Source of the DNA: Pararhodobacter sp.
GTDB lineage: Bacteria > Pseudomonadota > Alphaproteobacteria > Rhodobacterales > Rhodobacteraceae
DNA: 39,153 nt
Reading direction: 5' to 3'
Assembly: GCA_020832805.1 (NCBI GenBank)
Contig: JAFIED010000258.1
Coordinates: forward strand, 1-39,153
Shown: positions 17,981 through 27,815 of the stretch, in pieces
Position numbering within the stretch: the first letter of the stretch is position 1
Layout of the letters: each line of letters opens with the position of its first letter
Program-made: the position numbers and the translations under genes
Notes under the pieces: model-generated
What the model saw: the letters and a program-made list of their open reading frames with translations, nothing else
What the model was told of the DNA's origin: nothing
The model's database searches: none

Positions 17981-19765
17981 TCAGGTGTCCTGCAACGGCA
18001 ACACATAGGTTCCCGGCGCCGGGGCCAATGCATCATCCGGCAAGGACCGCGCCGAAACCTTCTTGCCGGACCGGGCGCGCAGCCATTCTTCCCAACGCGG
18101 CCACCATGACCCCTGGTGATACTGGGCCTGCGCCTTCCATGTGTCTGCGTCTTCGATCGGCGCATCCGATGTGTAATGCCCGTATTTCTTTTTCGAGGGC
18201 GGGTTCACGATCCCGGCGATGTGGCCGGACTCGGACAGGATGAAGGTCTTGTCGCGCGACCCCATTTTTGCCACGCCGCGAAAGCTGGACCGCCAGGCGG
18301 CAATATGATCGGTCTCGCAGGCGATGGCGCATAGCGGCACCTTGACATCGCTGATCGACAGATCGGTATCGCACAAATGAAAGCTGTCGGCGGCAAAGCG
18401 GTTCTGCTGGCACAGGCCGCGCAGATACTCGATGGCCATGCGCCCAGGCAGGTTGGTGCCGTCGCCGTTCCAGTACAACAGATCAAAGGCCGGTGGCGCC
18501 TCTCCCAGCATGTAGCTGCGAATGGCCGGCTGATAGATCAGATCGTTGGAGCGCAGGTAACTGAAGGTCTTGGTCATGAAGTAAGACCGAAGATAGCCCT
18601 TCTTCTCTACCTCTGCCTCCAGCCCGTTGACGAAATCGTCGTTCAGGAACACGCCCACTTCACCCTGATCCGAAAAATCGGCCAGCGTGGTAAAGAATGT
18701 TGCCGATTTCAGTGACTTGTCACGCCGCTTGTCCATCAGCGCCAGCGTCATGCTCAGCGTGGTGCCGGCAATGCAGTAGCCGATGGCGTTGACCGAGGGG
18801 ACACCGCAGATCTCCTTGACCTTGGCAATGGCCTCCAGGAAACCCTCTTCGATATAGGTATCCATGCCGACATCGGCATAGCTGGCATCGGGGTTGACCC
18901 AGCTGACCACGAACAGGGTGTACCCCTGATCGACGACCCAGCGGACAAAGGAATTCTGCGGCTTCAGGTCCAGGATATAGAACTTGTTGATCCAGGGCGG
19001 AAAGATCAGCAGCGGTGTCTGATACACCTTTTCGGTGGTGGGTTTGTACTGGATCAGTTCGAACATCCGGTTGCGATAGACCACCGCGCCCTCGGCCGTG
19101 CCGATATTGCCGCCCACCTTGAACGCCTCGCGGTCGGCCAGGGTGACCAGCAGATCGCCGTCATTGGCCTCGATATCACGCACCAGGTTTTCCAGCCCGC
19201 GGACAAGGCTTTCACCCTCGGTCTCAACTGCCTTCATCAGGGCATCGGGGTTGGTGCCCAGAAAATTGGTCGGCGCCATCATGTCGATGATCTGCTTGCC
19301 GAAATACTCAAGCCGCCGCTTTTCACGCTCGTCCATCGCGTCCAGGCTGGCAATGGCCTGTTCTATGGCCTGACTGGACATCAGGTACTGTTGCTTGATG
19401 TAGTTGAAATACGGATGCGTTTTCCACAGTGGGTTGGTAAAGCGGCGGTCTTCGGGTGTATTGTCCGGCGGCGGGGCAAGCTGACCCTTGGCCAGCTGTT
19501 CCTGTGCCTCGACAAAATGCTTCAGCGTCTTTCCCCAATACCCTATCTGATGCTCCATCAGCTTTGACGGGTTCTGCACCATCTCTGCCCACCAGGCCGT
19601 TGCGGCCTTCAGATACAGCGACGGGTCCGGCGCCTGCAGATCGGCCCGCTGGGGCGATTGACGGGCAAACGCGGCAACCAGACGCTGAGTCAGCGCCTCG
19701 ATCCGGGCAAGGTTGGCGTTCAGCCTGTCCAGATTCGCAGAATCTTCATATTCTGAAGTTGCCAT
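17981..19765 (-). CDS. phaC: Class I poly(R)-hydroxyalkanoic acid synthase
   Basis: FPPWINKFYILDLKPQNSFVRWVVDQGYTLFVVSWVNPD; lipase-like box GYCIAGT; SGHIAGIVNPP; about 594 aa. Confidence 0.97.
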   Translation of the reverse strand: MATSEYEDSANLDRLNANLARIEALTQRLVAAFARQSPQRADLQAPDPSLYLKAATAWWAEMVQNPSKLMEHQIGYWGKTLKHFVEAQEQLAKGQLAPPPDNTPEDRRFTNPLWKTHPYFNYIKQQYLMSSQAIEQAIASLDAMDEREKRRLEYFGKQIIDMMAPTNFLGTNPDALMKAVETEGESLVRGLENLVRDIEANDGDLLVTLADREAFKVGGNIGTAEGAVVYRNRMFELIQYKPTTEKVYQTPLLIFPPWINKFYILDLKPQNSFVRWVVDQGYTLFVVSWVNPDASYADVGMDTYIEEGFLEAIAKVKEICGVPSVNAIGYCIAGTTLSMTLALMDKRRDKSLKSATFFTTLADFSDQGEVGVFLNDDFVNGLEAEVEKKGYLRSYFMTKTFSYLRSNDLIYQPAIRSYMLGEAPPAFDLLYWNGDGTNLPGRMAIEYLRGLCQQNRFAADSFHLCDTDLSISDVKVPLCAIACETDHIAAWRSSFRGVAKMGSRDKTFILSESGHIAGIVNPPSKKKYGHYTSDAPIEDADTWKAQAQYHQGSWWPRWEEWLRARSGKKVSARSLPDDALAPAPGTYVLPLQDT

Positions 19766-19788
19766 GTCAGCTATACCCTCGTATCCTA

Positions 19789-19799
19789 CTGCACTGCAG
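19789..19799. promoter_or_regulatory. PhaR-type operator in the phaC/phaZ divergent intergenic region
   Basis: CTGCACTGCAG (CTGC-N3-GCAG), identical to the site at 17910-17920. Confidence 0.7.
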
Positions 19800-19901
19800 C
19801 ATCCGAAACCGAATGGTGCGCAGAGAGCAGTTTAAACGGGCGAGGCGCGAAATTGAAGCAAGCTTTTGCAGCATCGCTTCAACGCACCACAGGAGAACGA
19901 C

Positions 19902-21170
19902 ATGAAGCACATGGCCACGTATGACCTGATGGAGGCATCGCGCAATACCATGGAATGGTATGGCGCCTCGGCCCGCGCCTTTGCCTCGTACCCGGTCTGG
20001 GGCATGGTGCCGAATCCGATGTTCAAGATCATGTCTGCCTGGGGCCGCGTGACCGAACGCAGTTTTGCGCGCATGGTGATCAAGCCGGACTGGGGCATCC
20101 GCACCGTGGTAGCCGAAGACGGGCGCGACCATCTGGTCGAAACCGTGCACGAGATCGAACGCCCCTTTGGCGATCTGGTCCGGTTCAAGGTGCATGGCCG
20201 GCCGGAAAAGCCGCGCAGGATCCTGCTGTGTGCCCCCATGTCCGGGCATTATTCGACCCTTCTGCGTTCCACCGTGGCCAGCCTGCTGCCGGATGCCGAA
20301 CTCTGGATTACCGACTGGCACAACGCGCGTGACATTCCGGTATCCGAGGGCAAGTTCGATATCGAGGATTACACCCGCTACCTTGTCGATTTCATGAAGC
20401 ACCTGGGCCCGAACACGCATGTTGTTGCGGTGTGCCAGCCCGTGCCGCTGGCTCTGGCCGCCACCGCGCTGCTGGCCGAGGAAGAGCCTGACGCCCAGCC
20501 GCTGACCCTGACCCTGATCGGCGGCCCGGTAGACCCCGATGCCGCGCCGACCGAGGTGACCGATTTTGGCCGCCGCGTCACGATGGGGCAACTTGAGCAT
20601 CTGGCCATCCAGCGCGTGGGCTTCAAATACGCGGGTGTCGGGCGGCTGGTCTATCCGGGGCTGCTGCAGCTTGGCGGCTTCATCTCGATGAACCTTGACC
20701 GCCATGCGCAGGCCTTTGCCGACAAGATCACCGCCGCCGCGCGCGGCGAAGACAGCGAGCGCGACAAGCACAACCGCTTTTATGACGAGTATCTGGCTGT
20801 CATGGACATGACCGCCGAATTCTACCTTTCAACGGTTGAACGCATCTTCAAGGAACGCGAGATCGCCCGCAACGCTTTTCAGGTGGACGGGCGGCATGTC
20901 GATATCGGCAAGATCACCAATGTGGCGGTCAAGATTGTCGAGGGGGCCAATGACGATATTTCTGCCCCTGGCCAGTGCCTGGCGGCGCTGGACCTGCTGA
21001 CCGGGCTGGACGACAGCAAGAAGGCGCAACATCTGGAACCGGGCGCAGGCCACTACGGCATCTTTGCCGGCAAGAGCTGGCGCAACAACATACGCCCGCT
21101 GGTGTTCAGCTTCATGGACGAGCATGGCAGGCGCGGCCCGAACATGCGGCTGGCAGCAGCCAACGGATAA
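19902..21170 (+). CDS. phaZ: Intracellular polyhydroxyalkanoate depolymerase
   Basis: MKHMATYDLMEASRNTMEWYGASARAFASYPVWGMVPNP...; VVAVCQPVPLALAA active-site Cys region; GHYGIFAGKSWRNNIRP. Confidence 0.94.
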   Translation: MKHMATYDLMEASRNTMEWYGASARAFASYPVWGMVPNPMFKIMSAWGRVTERSFARMVIKPDWGIRTVVAEDGRDHLVETVHEIERPFGDLVRFKVHGRPEKPRRILLCAPMSGHYSTLLRSTVASLLPDAELWITDWHNARDIPVSEGKFDIEDYTRYLVDFMKHLGPNTHVVAVCQPVPLALAATALLAEEEPDAQPLTLTLIGGPVDPDAAPTEVTDFGRRVTMGQLEHLAIQRVGFKYAGVGRLVYPGLLQLGGFISMNLDRHAQAFADKITAAARGEDSERDKHNRFYDEYLAVMDMTAEFYLSTVERIFKEREIARNAFQVDGRHVDIGKITNVAVKIVEGANDDISAPGQCLAALDLLTGLDDSKKAQHLEPGAGHYGIFAGKSWRNNIRPLVFSFMDEHGRRGPNMRLAAANG

Positions 21171-21181
21171 GCCGAATCGGG

Positions 21182-21199
21182 GCGGCGCCAAGGCGCCGC
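21182..21199. terminator. Candidate intergenic hairpin between convergent phaZ and the AlkD-like gene
   Basis: GCGGCGCC-AA-GGCGCCGC inverted repeat just after the phaZ stop; no clear T-tract. Confidence 0.4.
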
Positions 21200-21260
21200 A
21201 GCAGGGCAGAAAGCTGGCGCCCATCTTGCGGCGCCGACGACAATCCAGGCACCAAGGCAA

Positions 21261-21950
21261 TCAGCCGTGGGCCGGCAGGCGCCGCACCGCCTCGCGCCGG
21301 GCAAAGGGTTTCAGCCGGTCGCCATGCGCGGCCAGCCAGGCCGGCACCTGCGCCGGATCATGGCGCGACAGGTCACGCAACCACCAGCCCACCGCTTTCT
21401 GGATGAACCATTCGCCGTCGTCGGCATAATCGGCGCACCATCCCAACACCCGGGCGCGCACCGCCAGATCGGCGGGTTTGGGATGCGGCAGGCGCGCCCA
21501 GGGCAAGGTCATTACCAGCGCCGCGCGCCGGGTCCACATGTTGTCATGACCTGTCCAGCCCTCTACCTGATCCAGCCGCACCGGGTCGGCCACCAGCCGG
21601 CGGCTGCCGGCCGCTGCGGCGTGATCGGCCAGCGCCCAGCTGTCGAACCCTTCTACCCAACCCGCAATCAAGGTCCAGACAGCGCTGTCATCAGGCAGTA
21701 TGCGCGCCTGGGTCAGCAATTTTGCGGCCGCAACCCGCGCCTCGTGGATGTCGCTGTCCCACAGACCGGCCGCCAACGCAACGCGCTGGTCCAAGGTGCA
21801 CGCCGCGCGCCAGTCGCGCGCCAGCGCCTCGATCTGGGGCACGCCGACCCCCAGAAAGGGTCGGGCGACCTTGTGATAGGCCGCCATCTCGGCTGCGCGG
21901 ACAGGATCGGCAAGCGCGCGCAACTGCGCAAGGGCATCCTCGGCGGTCAT
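21261..21950 (-). CDS. DNA alkylation repair protein (AlkD-like HEAT-repeat)
   Basis: FLGVGVPQIEALARDW...HEARVAAAKLL...VEGFDSWALADHAA...WTRRAALVMTLPWAR...DDGEWFIQKAVGWWLRDLSRHDP; start overlaps the upstream stop by ATGA. Confidence 0.88.
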   Translation of the reverse strand: MTAEDALAQLRALADPVRAAEMAAYHKVARPFLGVGVPQIEALARDWRAACTLDQRVALAAGLWDSDIHEARVAAAKLLTQARILPDDSAVWTLIAGWVEGFDSWALADHAAAAGSRRLVADPVRLDQVEGWTGHDNMWTRRAALVMTLPWARLPHPKPADLAVRARVLGWCADYADDGEWFIQKAVGWWLRDLSRHDPAQVPAWLAAHGDRLKPFARREAVRRLPAHG

Positions 21951-22468
21951 GTGCGCAGGATGATGCGTTCGTTCAATGCCGGGGTTCCGCCTTCGGCCAG
22001 CACCCCGTCGATAACCAGCGCCCCATCCTGACGGCGATAGAGCATTTCCTCGAACCCCCAACGCACGGTGCCGCCGGGCCGGACAAAATCTGCCTGATAG
22101 CTGAACCAGACCATGCCGCTGTTTTCGACAACGCGCGCCGTGCCGACCAGATCATCGCGCTGCCCCCGCCACAGACCGGGTTGTTGCGGGAAGAAATGCC
22201 AGACCAGATGGTTGCGGGTGCCGGTTTCAAAGGTGAATGTCTGCTCGACCATCAGCCTGTCTGGCAGACGCCGCCCGGTCTGCGCCAGAGTGAAGCGTTC
22301 CTCGGTCCAGACATGCTTGCGCAGGAAGACACCTGAACCGCCCGCGCGGCCGGCAAAGGCGCTTTCCAGCGATACCGCCACGATCGGCTCTTCCGGCATC
22401 GGCGGCAGGGGTTGGCAGGCGCCCAGCAGGAACGGCGCGCCAAGCACGAAACGACGGGAAACTTTCAT
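21947..22468 (-). CDS. DUF3833-like (putative lipoprotein) family protein
   Basis: Lipobox-like leader MKVSRRFVLGAPFLLGAC; FAGRAGGSGVF...LWRGQRDDLVGTA...YQADFVRPGGTVRWGFEEMLYRRQDGALVID. Confidence 0.7.
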   Translation of the reverse strand: MKVSRRFVLGAPFLLGACQPLPPMPEEPIVAVSLESAFAGRAGGSGVFLRKHVWTEERFTLAQTGRRLPDRLMVEQTFTFETGTRNHLVWHFFPQQPGLWRGQRDDLVGTARVVENSGMVWFSYQADFVRPGGTVRWGFEEMLYRRQDGALVIDGVLAEGGTPALNERIILRT

Positions 22469-22668
22469 GGCAACCTGGCAGCAGCGAATAAAGGATCCAG
22501 CAGAGCGAACTGGTTAGCACGGGCAAACCGGATGTCATGCAGTGACCTGGTTTCGTGCTGTATTCGCCTGGCTGGCGTGGCCGAACTACATCACTGCGCT
22601 GGCAACCAGATCAGGGCCTATTCCCGGCATGCACGGCAGCAAGGCCCCAGATACGGTGGCCAGGACCA

Positions 22669-23199
22669 CTACAGGCGGATCATCTCGAATCGTACGGCGG
22701 CAACGGGCAGGCCCCAGCGGGTAACCACGGCATCATTGATGATGCGCCCATCGGGGCCGAAATAGATGACATCGGCAAAACCCAGCCGCGTCACTCCTTC
22801 GGGCGAGACGAAATCGGCGGTATAGGTCAGGCGAATCTCGGTGCCTGATTCCATCACCTCGGCCAGGCCCACGGTGTCGTCGCGCCGGCCCTGCCATCGG
22901 CCCGGGCCGGTACGGTCGAACACCCAGGTCAGGCGGTTTTCGTCTCCGTCATCATAGACAAAATCCTCGACCACGGTCAGCCGGTCCCCCCGCAACCGGC
23001 CATTCAGCCGTGCGGTAAAGCGCCGCTCCTGCCCGGTCAGAAAGACACGGAAAACCCCCGCCCCCACCGCACGGCCGGCAAAGGCATCTTCCAGCGTGAT
23101 CGGCATACCCGGGGGCACGGGCGATGCGGGCACGCGCGCGCAGGCAGTCAGCAGGGCGGCAGGCGCCCCCAGAAGAAGGGCACGGCGGGCAAGGGTCAT
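22669..23199 (-). CDS. DUF3833-like (putative lipoprotein) family protein, paralog of the neighbouring gene
   Basis: Leader [116 protein letters not shown]. Confidence 0.8.
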   Translation of the reverse strand: MTLARRALLLGAPAALLTACARVPASPVPPGMPITLEDAFAGRAVGAGVFRVFLTGQERRFTARLNGRLRGDRLTVVEDFVYDDGDENRLTWVFDRTGPGRWQGRRDDTVGLAEVMESGTEIRLTYTADFVSPEGVTRLGFADVIYFGPDGRIINDAVVTRWGLPVAAVRFEMIRL

Positions 23200-23273
23200 G
23201 GCAGGTCTCCGGTCCGGATCAGGGTCCGGGCACAGATAGCGCGCGCGGCGTCCCCGTCACCCGATCGGCGCGG

Positions 23274-25091
23274 CTATTCCACCGTCACCGATTTCGCCAG
23301 GTTGCGCGGCTGGTCCACATCGGTGCCGCGCGCCAGCGCCGCATGATACGCCAGAAGCTGGGCAGGCACCGCATAGACAAAGGGCGCCAGCATCTCGGGC
23401 ACCTCGGGCATGGCCAGACTCTGGGGCACGGCCCCAGCCTCGGCCAGGCCCGCACGATCCGAAAACAGCACCACCCGGCCCTGCCGCGCCAGCACTTCCT
23501 GCATGTTGGACACGGTCTTGGCGAAAAGCGAATCGCGCGGGGCCAGCACGATTACCGGCATCGTCTCGTCTATCAGCGCGATCGGCCCGTGTTTCAACTC
23601 GCCCGATGCATAGCCCTCGGCATGGATGTAACTGAGTTCCTTGAGTTTCAGCGCGGCCTCGGAGGCCAGTGGCAGCATCGGCCCGCGCCCCAGAAACAGC
23701 GCATGGTTTACCCCTGCCAGCCCCTGCGCCAGTTCGGCAATGTCAGGTTCCCGGTCCAGCGCGGCGCGCATCAGACCCGGCAGGGTTTGCAACAGCTGCA
23801 AATGGTCGCTGACCTGTTGGGCACTCAGTTTGCCGCGATCCTGCGCCGCCTTCAACGCCATCAGCAACAGAACCATCAACTGGGCCGTGAACGCCTTGGT
23901 CGAGGCGACGCTGATTTCAGGCCCGGCCAGAATTGGCAGCGCCACATCGCTTTCCCGCGCGATGGACGAGGTCGGCACATTGATGACCCCCACGCTGCAC
24001 GCCACATGCCCCCGCACATGACGCAGGGCTGCCAGGGTATCGGCGGTCTCGCCCGACTGGCTGATGAAAACCGCCATGTTGCGCGCACCCAGCACCGGCT
24101 GGCGATAGCGGTATTCGCTGGCGATATCGGTTTCGCAGGGCAGCCCGGCCACCCCCTCGAACCAGTATTTCGCCACCTGCGCCGCGTAATAGCCTGTCCC
24201 GCAAGCCACCAGGATCAACCGGTCGCATGCGGTGAAATCCAGCCTTTCGGGCAGCGCGAGCGCGCTCTTGTCCGGCGTGCAGTGAAAAGCCATCGTGGCC
24301 CCCAGAACGGCGGGCTGCTCGGCAATCTCCTTGGCCATGAAATGGCGGTGGCCGGCCTTGTCGACCGTTGCCTGATCCAGCCGCACGCGGGTCAGGGGGC
24401 GGTTGGCGCGCCGGCCCTGCGCGTCAGTGATGCTGGCGCCCGCGCGGGTCAGCACCACGCGGTCGCCCTCGTCCAGATAGGTGATGCGGTCGGTCAACGG
24501 GGCCAGCGCCAGCGCATCAGAGCCCAGATACATTTCGCCATCACCATGCCCCACGGCCAGCGGCGAACCCTGCCGCGCCCCGATCATCAGATCGTCTTCG
24601 CCCTCGAACAGGAAAGCCAGCGCAAATGCTCCTTCCAGCCGTTCAAGCGTGGCATTGGCGGCCTCTGTCGGAGTCATGCCCTGATCCATGTAATGGCGCG
24701 TCAGCACCGCGATGGTTTCGGTGTCTGTATCGCTTTCATGGGCCAGGCCGGCGGCGGCCAGTTCACTGCGCAGCGCGCGAAAGTTCTCGATGATCCCGTT
24801 ATGCACCACCGCCACGCGCCCGGCCCGATGCGGGTGCGCATTGGCCACCGTCGGCGCGCCATGCGTGGCCCAGCGGGTGTGTCCAATGCCGGCCATACCC
24901 GCCAGCGGCTCGTGCACCAGCAGGTCCGACAGGTTGACCAGCTTGCCCAGGGCGCGCCGCCGGTCCAGATGGCCCGCGTTCACCGTGGCAATGCCGGCGC
25001 TGTCATAGCCGCGGTATTCCAGCCGCTTCAGCGCCTCCAGAATGACCGGTGCCACCTGATGCGTGCCCAGAATTCCGACGATACCGCACAT
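23274..25091 (-). CDS. glmS: Glutamine--fructose-6-phosphate aminotransferase (isomerizing)
   Basis: MCGIVGILGTHQVAPVILEALKRLEYRGYDSAGIA... ending ...RNLAKSVTVE; SIS domains. Confidence 0.98.
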   Translation of the reverse strand: MCGIVGILGTHQVAPVILEALKRLEYRGYDSAGIATVNAGHLDRRRALGKLVNLSDLLVHEPLAGMAGIGHTRWATHGAPTVANAHPHRAGRVAVVHNGIIENFRALRSELAAAGLAHESDTDTETIAVLTRHYMDQGMTPTEAANATLERLEGAFALAFLFEGEDDLMIGARQGSPLAVGHGDGEMYLGSDALALAPLTDRITYLDEGDRVVLTRAGASITDAQGRRANRPLTRVRLDQATVDKAGHRHFMAKEIAEQPAVLGATMAFHCTPDKSALALPERLDFTACDRLILVACGTGYYAAQVAKYWFEGVAGLPCETDIASEYRYRQPVLGARNMAVFISQSGETADTLAALRHVRGHVACSVGVINVPTSSIARESDVALPILAGPEISVASTKAFTAQLMVLLLMALKAAQDRGKLSAQQVSDHLQLLQTLPGLMRAALDREPDIAELAQGLAGVNHALFLGRGPMLPLASEAALKLKELSYIHAEGYASGELKHGPIALIDETMPVIVLAPRDSLFAKTVSNMQEVLARQGRVVLFSDRAGLAEAGAVPQSLAMPEVPEMLAPFVYAVPAQLLAYHAALARGTDVDQPRNLAKSVTVE

Positions 25092-25101
25092 GCCCTTACC
25101 C

Positions 25102-26448
25102 CTAGCCGGTCTTGCCTGCCTTGATCGCGCGCAACCGAGTCATCAACCGCCGCGCAAGGCCTGGTTTGGTTTCCTGACGCGCACGACCCAGCGCCAGCGC
25201 TCCGTCAGGCACATCCTGGGTGATCACCGAGCCGGACCCGGTCATCGCTTCGGCCCCCACGCGCACCGGCGCCACCAGCATCGTGCTGGAGCCGATGAAC
25301 GCGCGGGCGCCGATCACGGTGCGATGCTTCATCACCCCGTCATAGTTGCACGTCACCGTCCCGGCGCCGACATTCACGCCCTCGCCCAGTTCGGCATCGC
25401 CGATATAGGACAGGTGGTTGACCTTGGCGCCCTCGTCCAGCAACGCGTTCTTGATCTCCACGAAATTGCCCACGCGCACATCCTCGGCCAGTTCGGTACC
25501 GGGGCGCAGCCGGGCAAAGGGGCCCACCACGGCGCCGCGGCTGATGTGACACCCCTCAAGATGGCAGAAGGCGCGAATCTCGGCGCCGGTTTCCACGGTC
25601 ACGCCGGGGCCGAAAACCACATTGGGGCCGATCACGGCATCGCGGCCGATCACGGTGTCCAGGGCAAGGAAAACAGTGTCAGGGGCGGTCATGGTAACGC
25701 CGTTGTCCAATGCCTCGGCGCGCGCGCCGGCCTGAAAGGCCGCCTCGGCGGCGGCGAGTTCCGCCCGGGTGTTGATGCCCAGGGTCTCGGCCTCGTCGCA
25801 GCGCACGACTTTCGCAGCAAGCCCCTGCGCAGTGGCCAGGCCGACGGTATCGGTCAGGTAGTATTCGCCCGCGGCGTTCTTGCTTTCCACGGCGTCAACC
25901 AGGGTGAAAAGCTGCGCAGCGTCGGCACAAAGAACACCAGAATTACAGAGCGTTATGGCACGCTCTTCGGCGGTTGCGTCCTTGTATTCGACAATACGCT
26001 CCAGCCGCTCGCCAGCGGTGATCAGCCGCCCATAGCGCCCCGGATCGGCCGCATCGAAGCCCAGCACCACCAGCGCCGCTTCGGCGCGGGCGCTGCGCAT
26101 CGCCTGAACCGTGTCAAACCGCACAAACGGCGTATCGCCGTACAGCACCAGCAGATCGCCGGAAAACCCGTTCAGCGCCGAACGGGCCTGCGCCACGGCA
26201 TGGGCCGTGCCCAGTTGCGCGGCCTGATGCACCACAACCGCCTCGGGGGCGAGCGCATCCACCGCCCTGGTCACCGCCTCGGCGCCGTGCCCCGTCACCA
26301 CGACCAGCCGCGCCGGTTCCAGCATTTGCGCCGTGCGCAGAACATGCGCCAGCAGCGGCGCCCCGGCCAGCGGGTGCAGCACTTTCGGCAAGTCCGAATT
26401 CATCCGGCTGCCCTGGCCCGCGGCCAGAATGACAATAGCAAGGGGCAT
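25102..26448 (-). CDS. glmU: Bifunctional UDP-N-acetylglucosamine diphosphorylase / glucosamine-1-phosphate N-acetyltransferase
   Basis: MPLAIVILAAGQGSRMNSDLPKVLHPLAGAPLLAHVL; left-handed beta-helix hexapeptide repeats; KNALLDEGAKVNHLSYIGDAELGEGVNVGAGTVTCNYDG. Confidence 0.98.
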   Translation of the reverse strand: MPLAIVILAAGQGSRMNSDLPKVLHPLAGAPLLAHVLRTAQMLEPARLVVVTGHGAEAVTRAVDALAPEAVVVHQAAQLGTAHAVAQARSALNGFSGDLLVLYGDTPFVRFDTVQAMRSARAEAALVVLGFDAADPGRYGRLITAGERLERIVEYKDATAEERAITLCNSGVLCADAAQLFTLVDAVESKNAAGEYYLTDTVGLATAQGLAAKVVRCDEAETLGINTRAELAAAEAAFQAGARAEALDNGVTMTAPDTVFLALDTVIGRDAVIGPNVVFGPGVTVETGAEIRAFCHLEGCHISRGAVVGPFARLRPGTELAEDVRVGNFVEIKNALLDEGAKVNHLSYIGDAELGEGVNVGAGTVTCNYDGVMKHRTVIGARAFIGSSTMLVAPVRVGAEAMTGSGSVITQDVPDGALALGRARQETKPGLARRLMTRLRAIKAGKTG

Positions 26449-26557
26449 GGTGTTTTCCGTTCCGATTGTGCCGGTTGTGACCTGACGCCGGCCCGCAAGC
26501 AAGCGCCGCGGGCTTCACATGGCGTGACAGGATGAAACAATGGCGAAAATACGCGGC

Positions 26558-27301
26558 TCAGGCCGCCTCCAGCGCCGCGACGATGGCACCAAAATCGACA
26601 GCCTTCAATGACGCCCCGCCAACCAGCGCGCCATCCACCCCGGGAATGGCGAAGATCGCAGCGGCATTGCCGGGATTGACCGATCCGCCATACAGCAGCG
26701 TCATGCCGGCGTCGGGCACATGGGCGCGCAAGAAGGCGTGCACTTCGGCAATCTGTTCCGGCGTGGGGGTCTGGCCGCTGCCAATGGCCCAGACGGGCTC
26801 ATAGGCGATGACGGTGTTGGCGGCATCCGCGCCCTCGGCCAGGGAAGCGGTCAGTTGCGCACCAACCACCTGCAGCGTGCGGCCCGCCGCGCGGTCTTCG
26901 GCGGTTTCACCCAGGCAGACGATGGCGGTCAGCCCGGCCTTCCATGCCGAGCGCAATTTCGCGGCGACCTGCGCGCTGGTCTCGCCATGATCGGCGCGGC
27001 GTTCGGAATGGCCCAGAATGACATGGCTGGCGCCGGCATCGGCCAGCATGGCGGCGGCAATGTCGCCGGTATGCGCGCCTTTTTCGGCGACATGGCAGTC
27101 CTGCCCCCCCAGGGCGACCGCACTGCCCGCCAATGCCTGTGCCATCGGCGCCAAAAGCGTGGCAGGAGGGCACAAAAGCACCCCGACGCCCGGCTTCGGG
27201 CAGGCGCGGGCCAATGCCTGCGCCTCGACGATCTGGGCGGCCAGCCCGTTCATCTTCCAGTTTCCGGCGGCAAGTTTGCGGGGTGTGACGCGATCAACCA
27301 T
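26558..27301 (-). CDS. tpiA: Triose-phosphate isomerase
   Basis: RKLAAGNWKMNG; VILGHSERR; VIAYEPVWAIGSG; LYGGSVNPGNA. Confidence 0.98.
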   Translation of the reverse strand: MVDRVTPRKLAAGNWKMNGLAAQIVEAQALARACPKPGVGVLLCPPATLLAPMAQALAGSAVALGGQDCHVAEKGAHTGDIAAAMLADAGASHVILGHSERRADHGETSAQVAAKLRSAWKAGLTAIVCLGETAEDRAAGRTLQVVGAQLTASLAEGADAANTVIAYEPVWAIGSGQTPTPEQIAEVHAFLRAHVPDAGMTLLYGGSVNPGNAAAIFAIPGVDGALVGGASLKAVDFGAIVAALEAA

Positions 27302-27396
27302 GGACAACTCCGTTTTGCCCATGCTGATACCCGACCCCGCCACAAGGATCAAATGACGTTCACACCGTCCATCCCGGCACCGGGCCTGTGCGGCGC

Positions 27397-27795
27397 CTAT
27401 TCGGCCGCGCGCGCACGCTGTTCGGCCTGCCGCGCCGCCAGTGTTTCCACATCGTCGAACTTGATCGATTCGCCACAGCCGCAGGCCTCTGACACATTGG
27501 GATTGCGGAACTGGAAGCCGCTCTCCAACAGGCCCGTGCGGTAGTCGATTTCGGTGCCGAACAGGAACATCTGCGCCATGGGCGCAATGATCACGCGCGC
27601 CGCGCCCTGTTCGATCACCTCTTCATGTTCGTCGATCTGCTCGGCGAATTCCATCGTGTATTCCATTCCCGCGCATCCGCCCTTCTTGACGCCGATGCGC
27701 AGGCCCTTCTTGCCCTGCTTCGCCATCAGCCGGGCGACATGGCGCTCTGCGGCCTGGGTCAGGGTGACCGGCGGTTTTCCGGGAATACCAAACAT
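27397..27795 (-). CDS. HesB/IscA/SufA-family iron-sulfur cluster assembly protein
   Basis: LRIGVKKGGCAGMEYTMEFAEQ...NPNVSEACGCGESI: conserved Cys / CxC arrangement. Confidence 0.93.
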   Translation of the reverse strand: MFGIPGKPPVTLTQAAERHVARLMAKQGKKGLRIGVKKGGCAGMEYTMEFAEQIDEHEEVIEQGAARVIIAPMAQMFLFGTEIDYRTGLLESGFQFRNPNVSEACGCGESIKFDDVETLAARQAEQRARAAE

Positions 27796-27815
27796 TCAAA
27801 AGTCCTTCCTGTGGC

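Noticed and set aside
23124-25124. 666-aa plus-strand ORF opposite glmS
   Set aside because: Antisense to an unmistakable glmS; His/Gln/Arg-rich composition typical of a codon-bias shadow frame.
25063-26535. 490-aa plus-strand ORF opposite glmU
   Set aside because: Antisense to glmU, His/Gly/Arg-rich, no domain.
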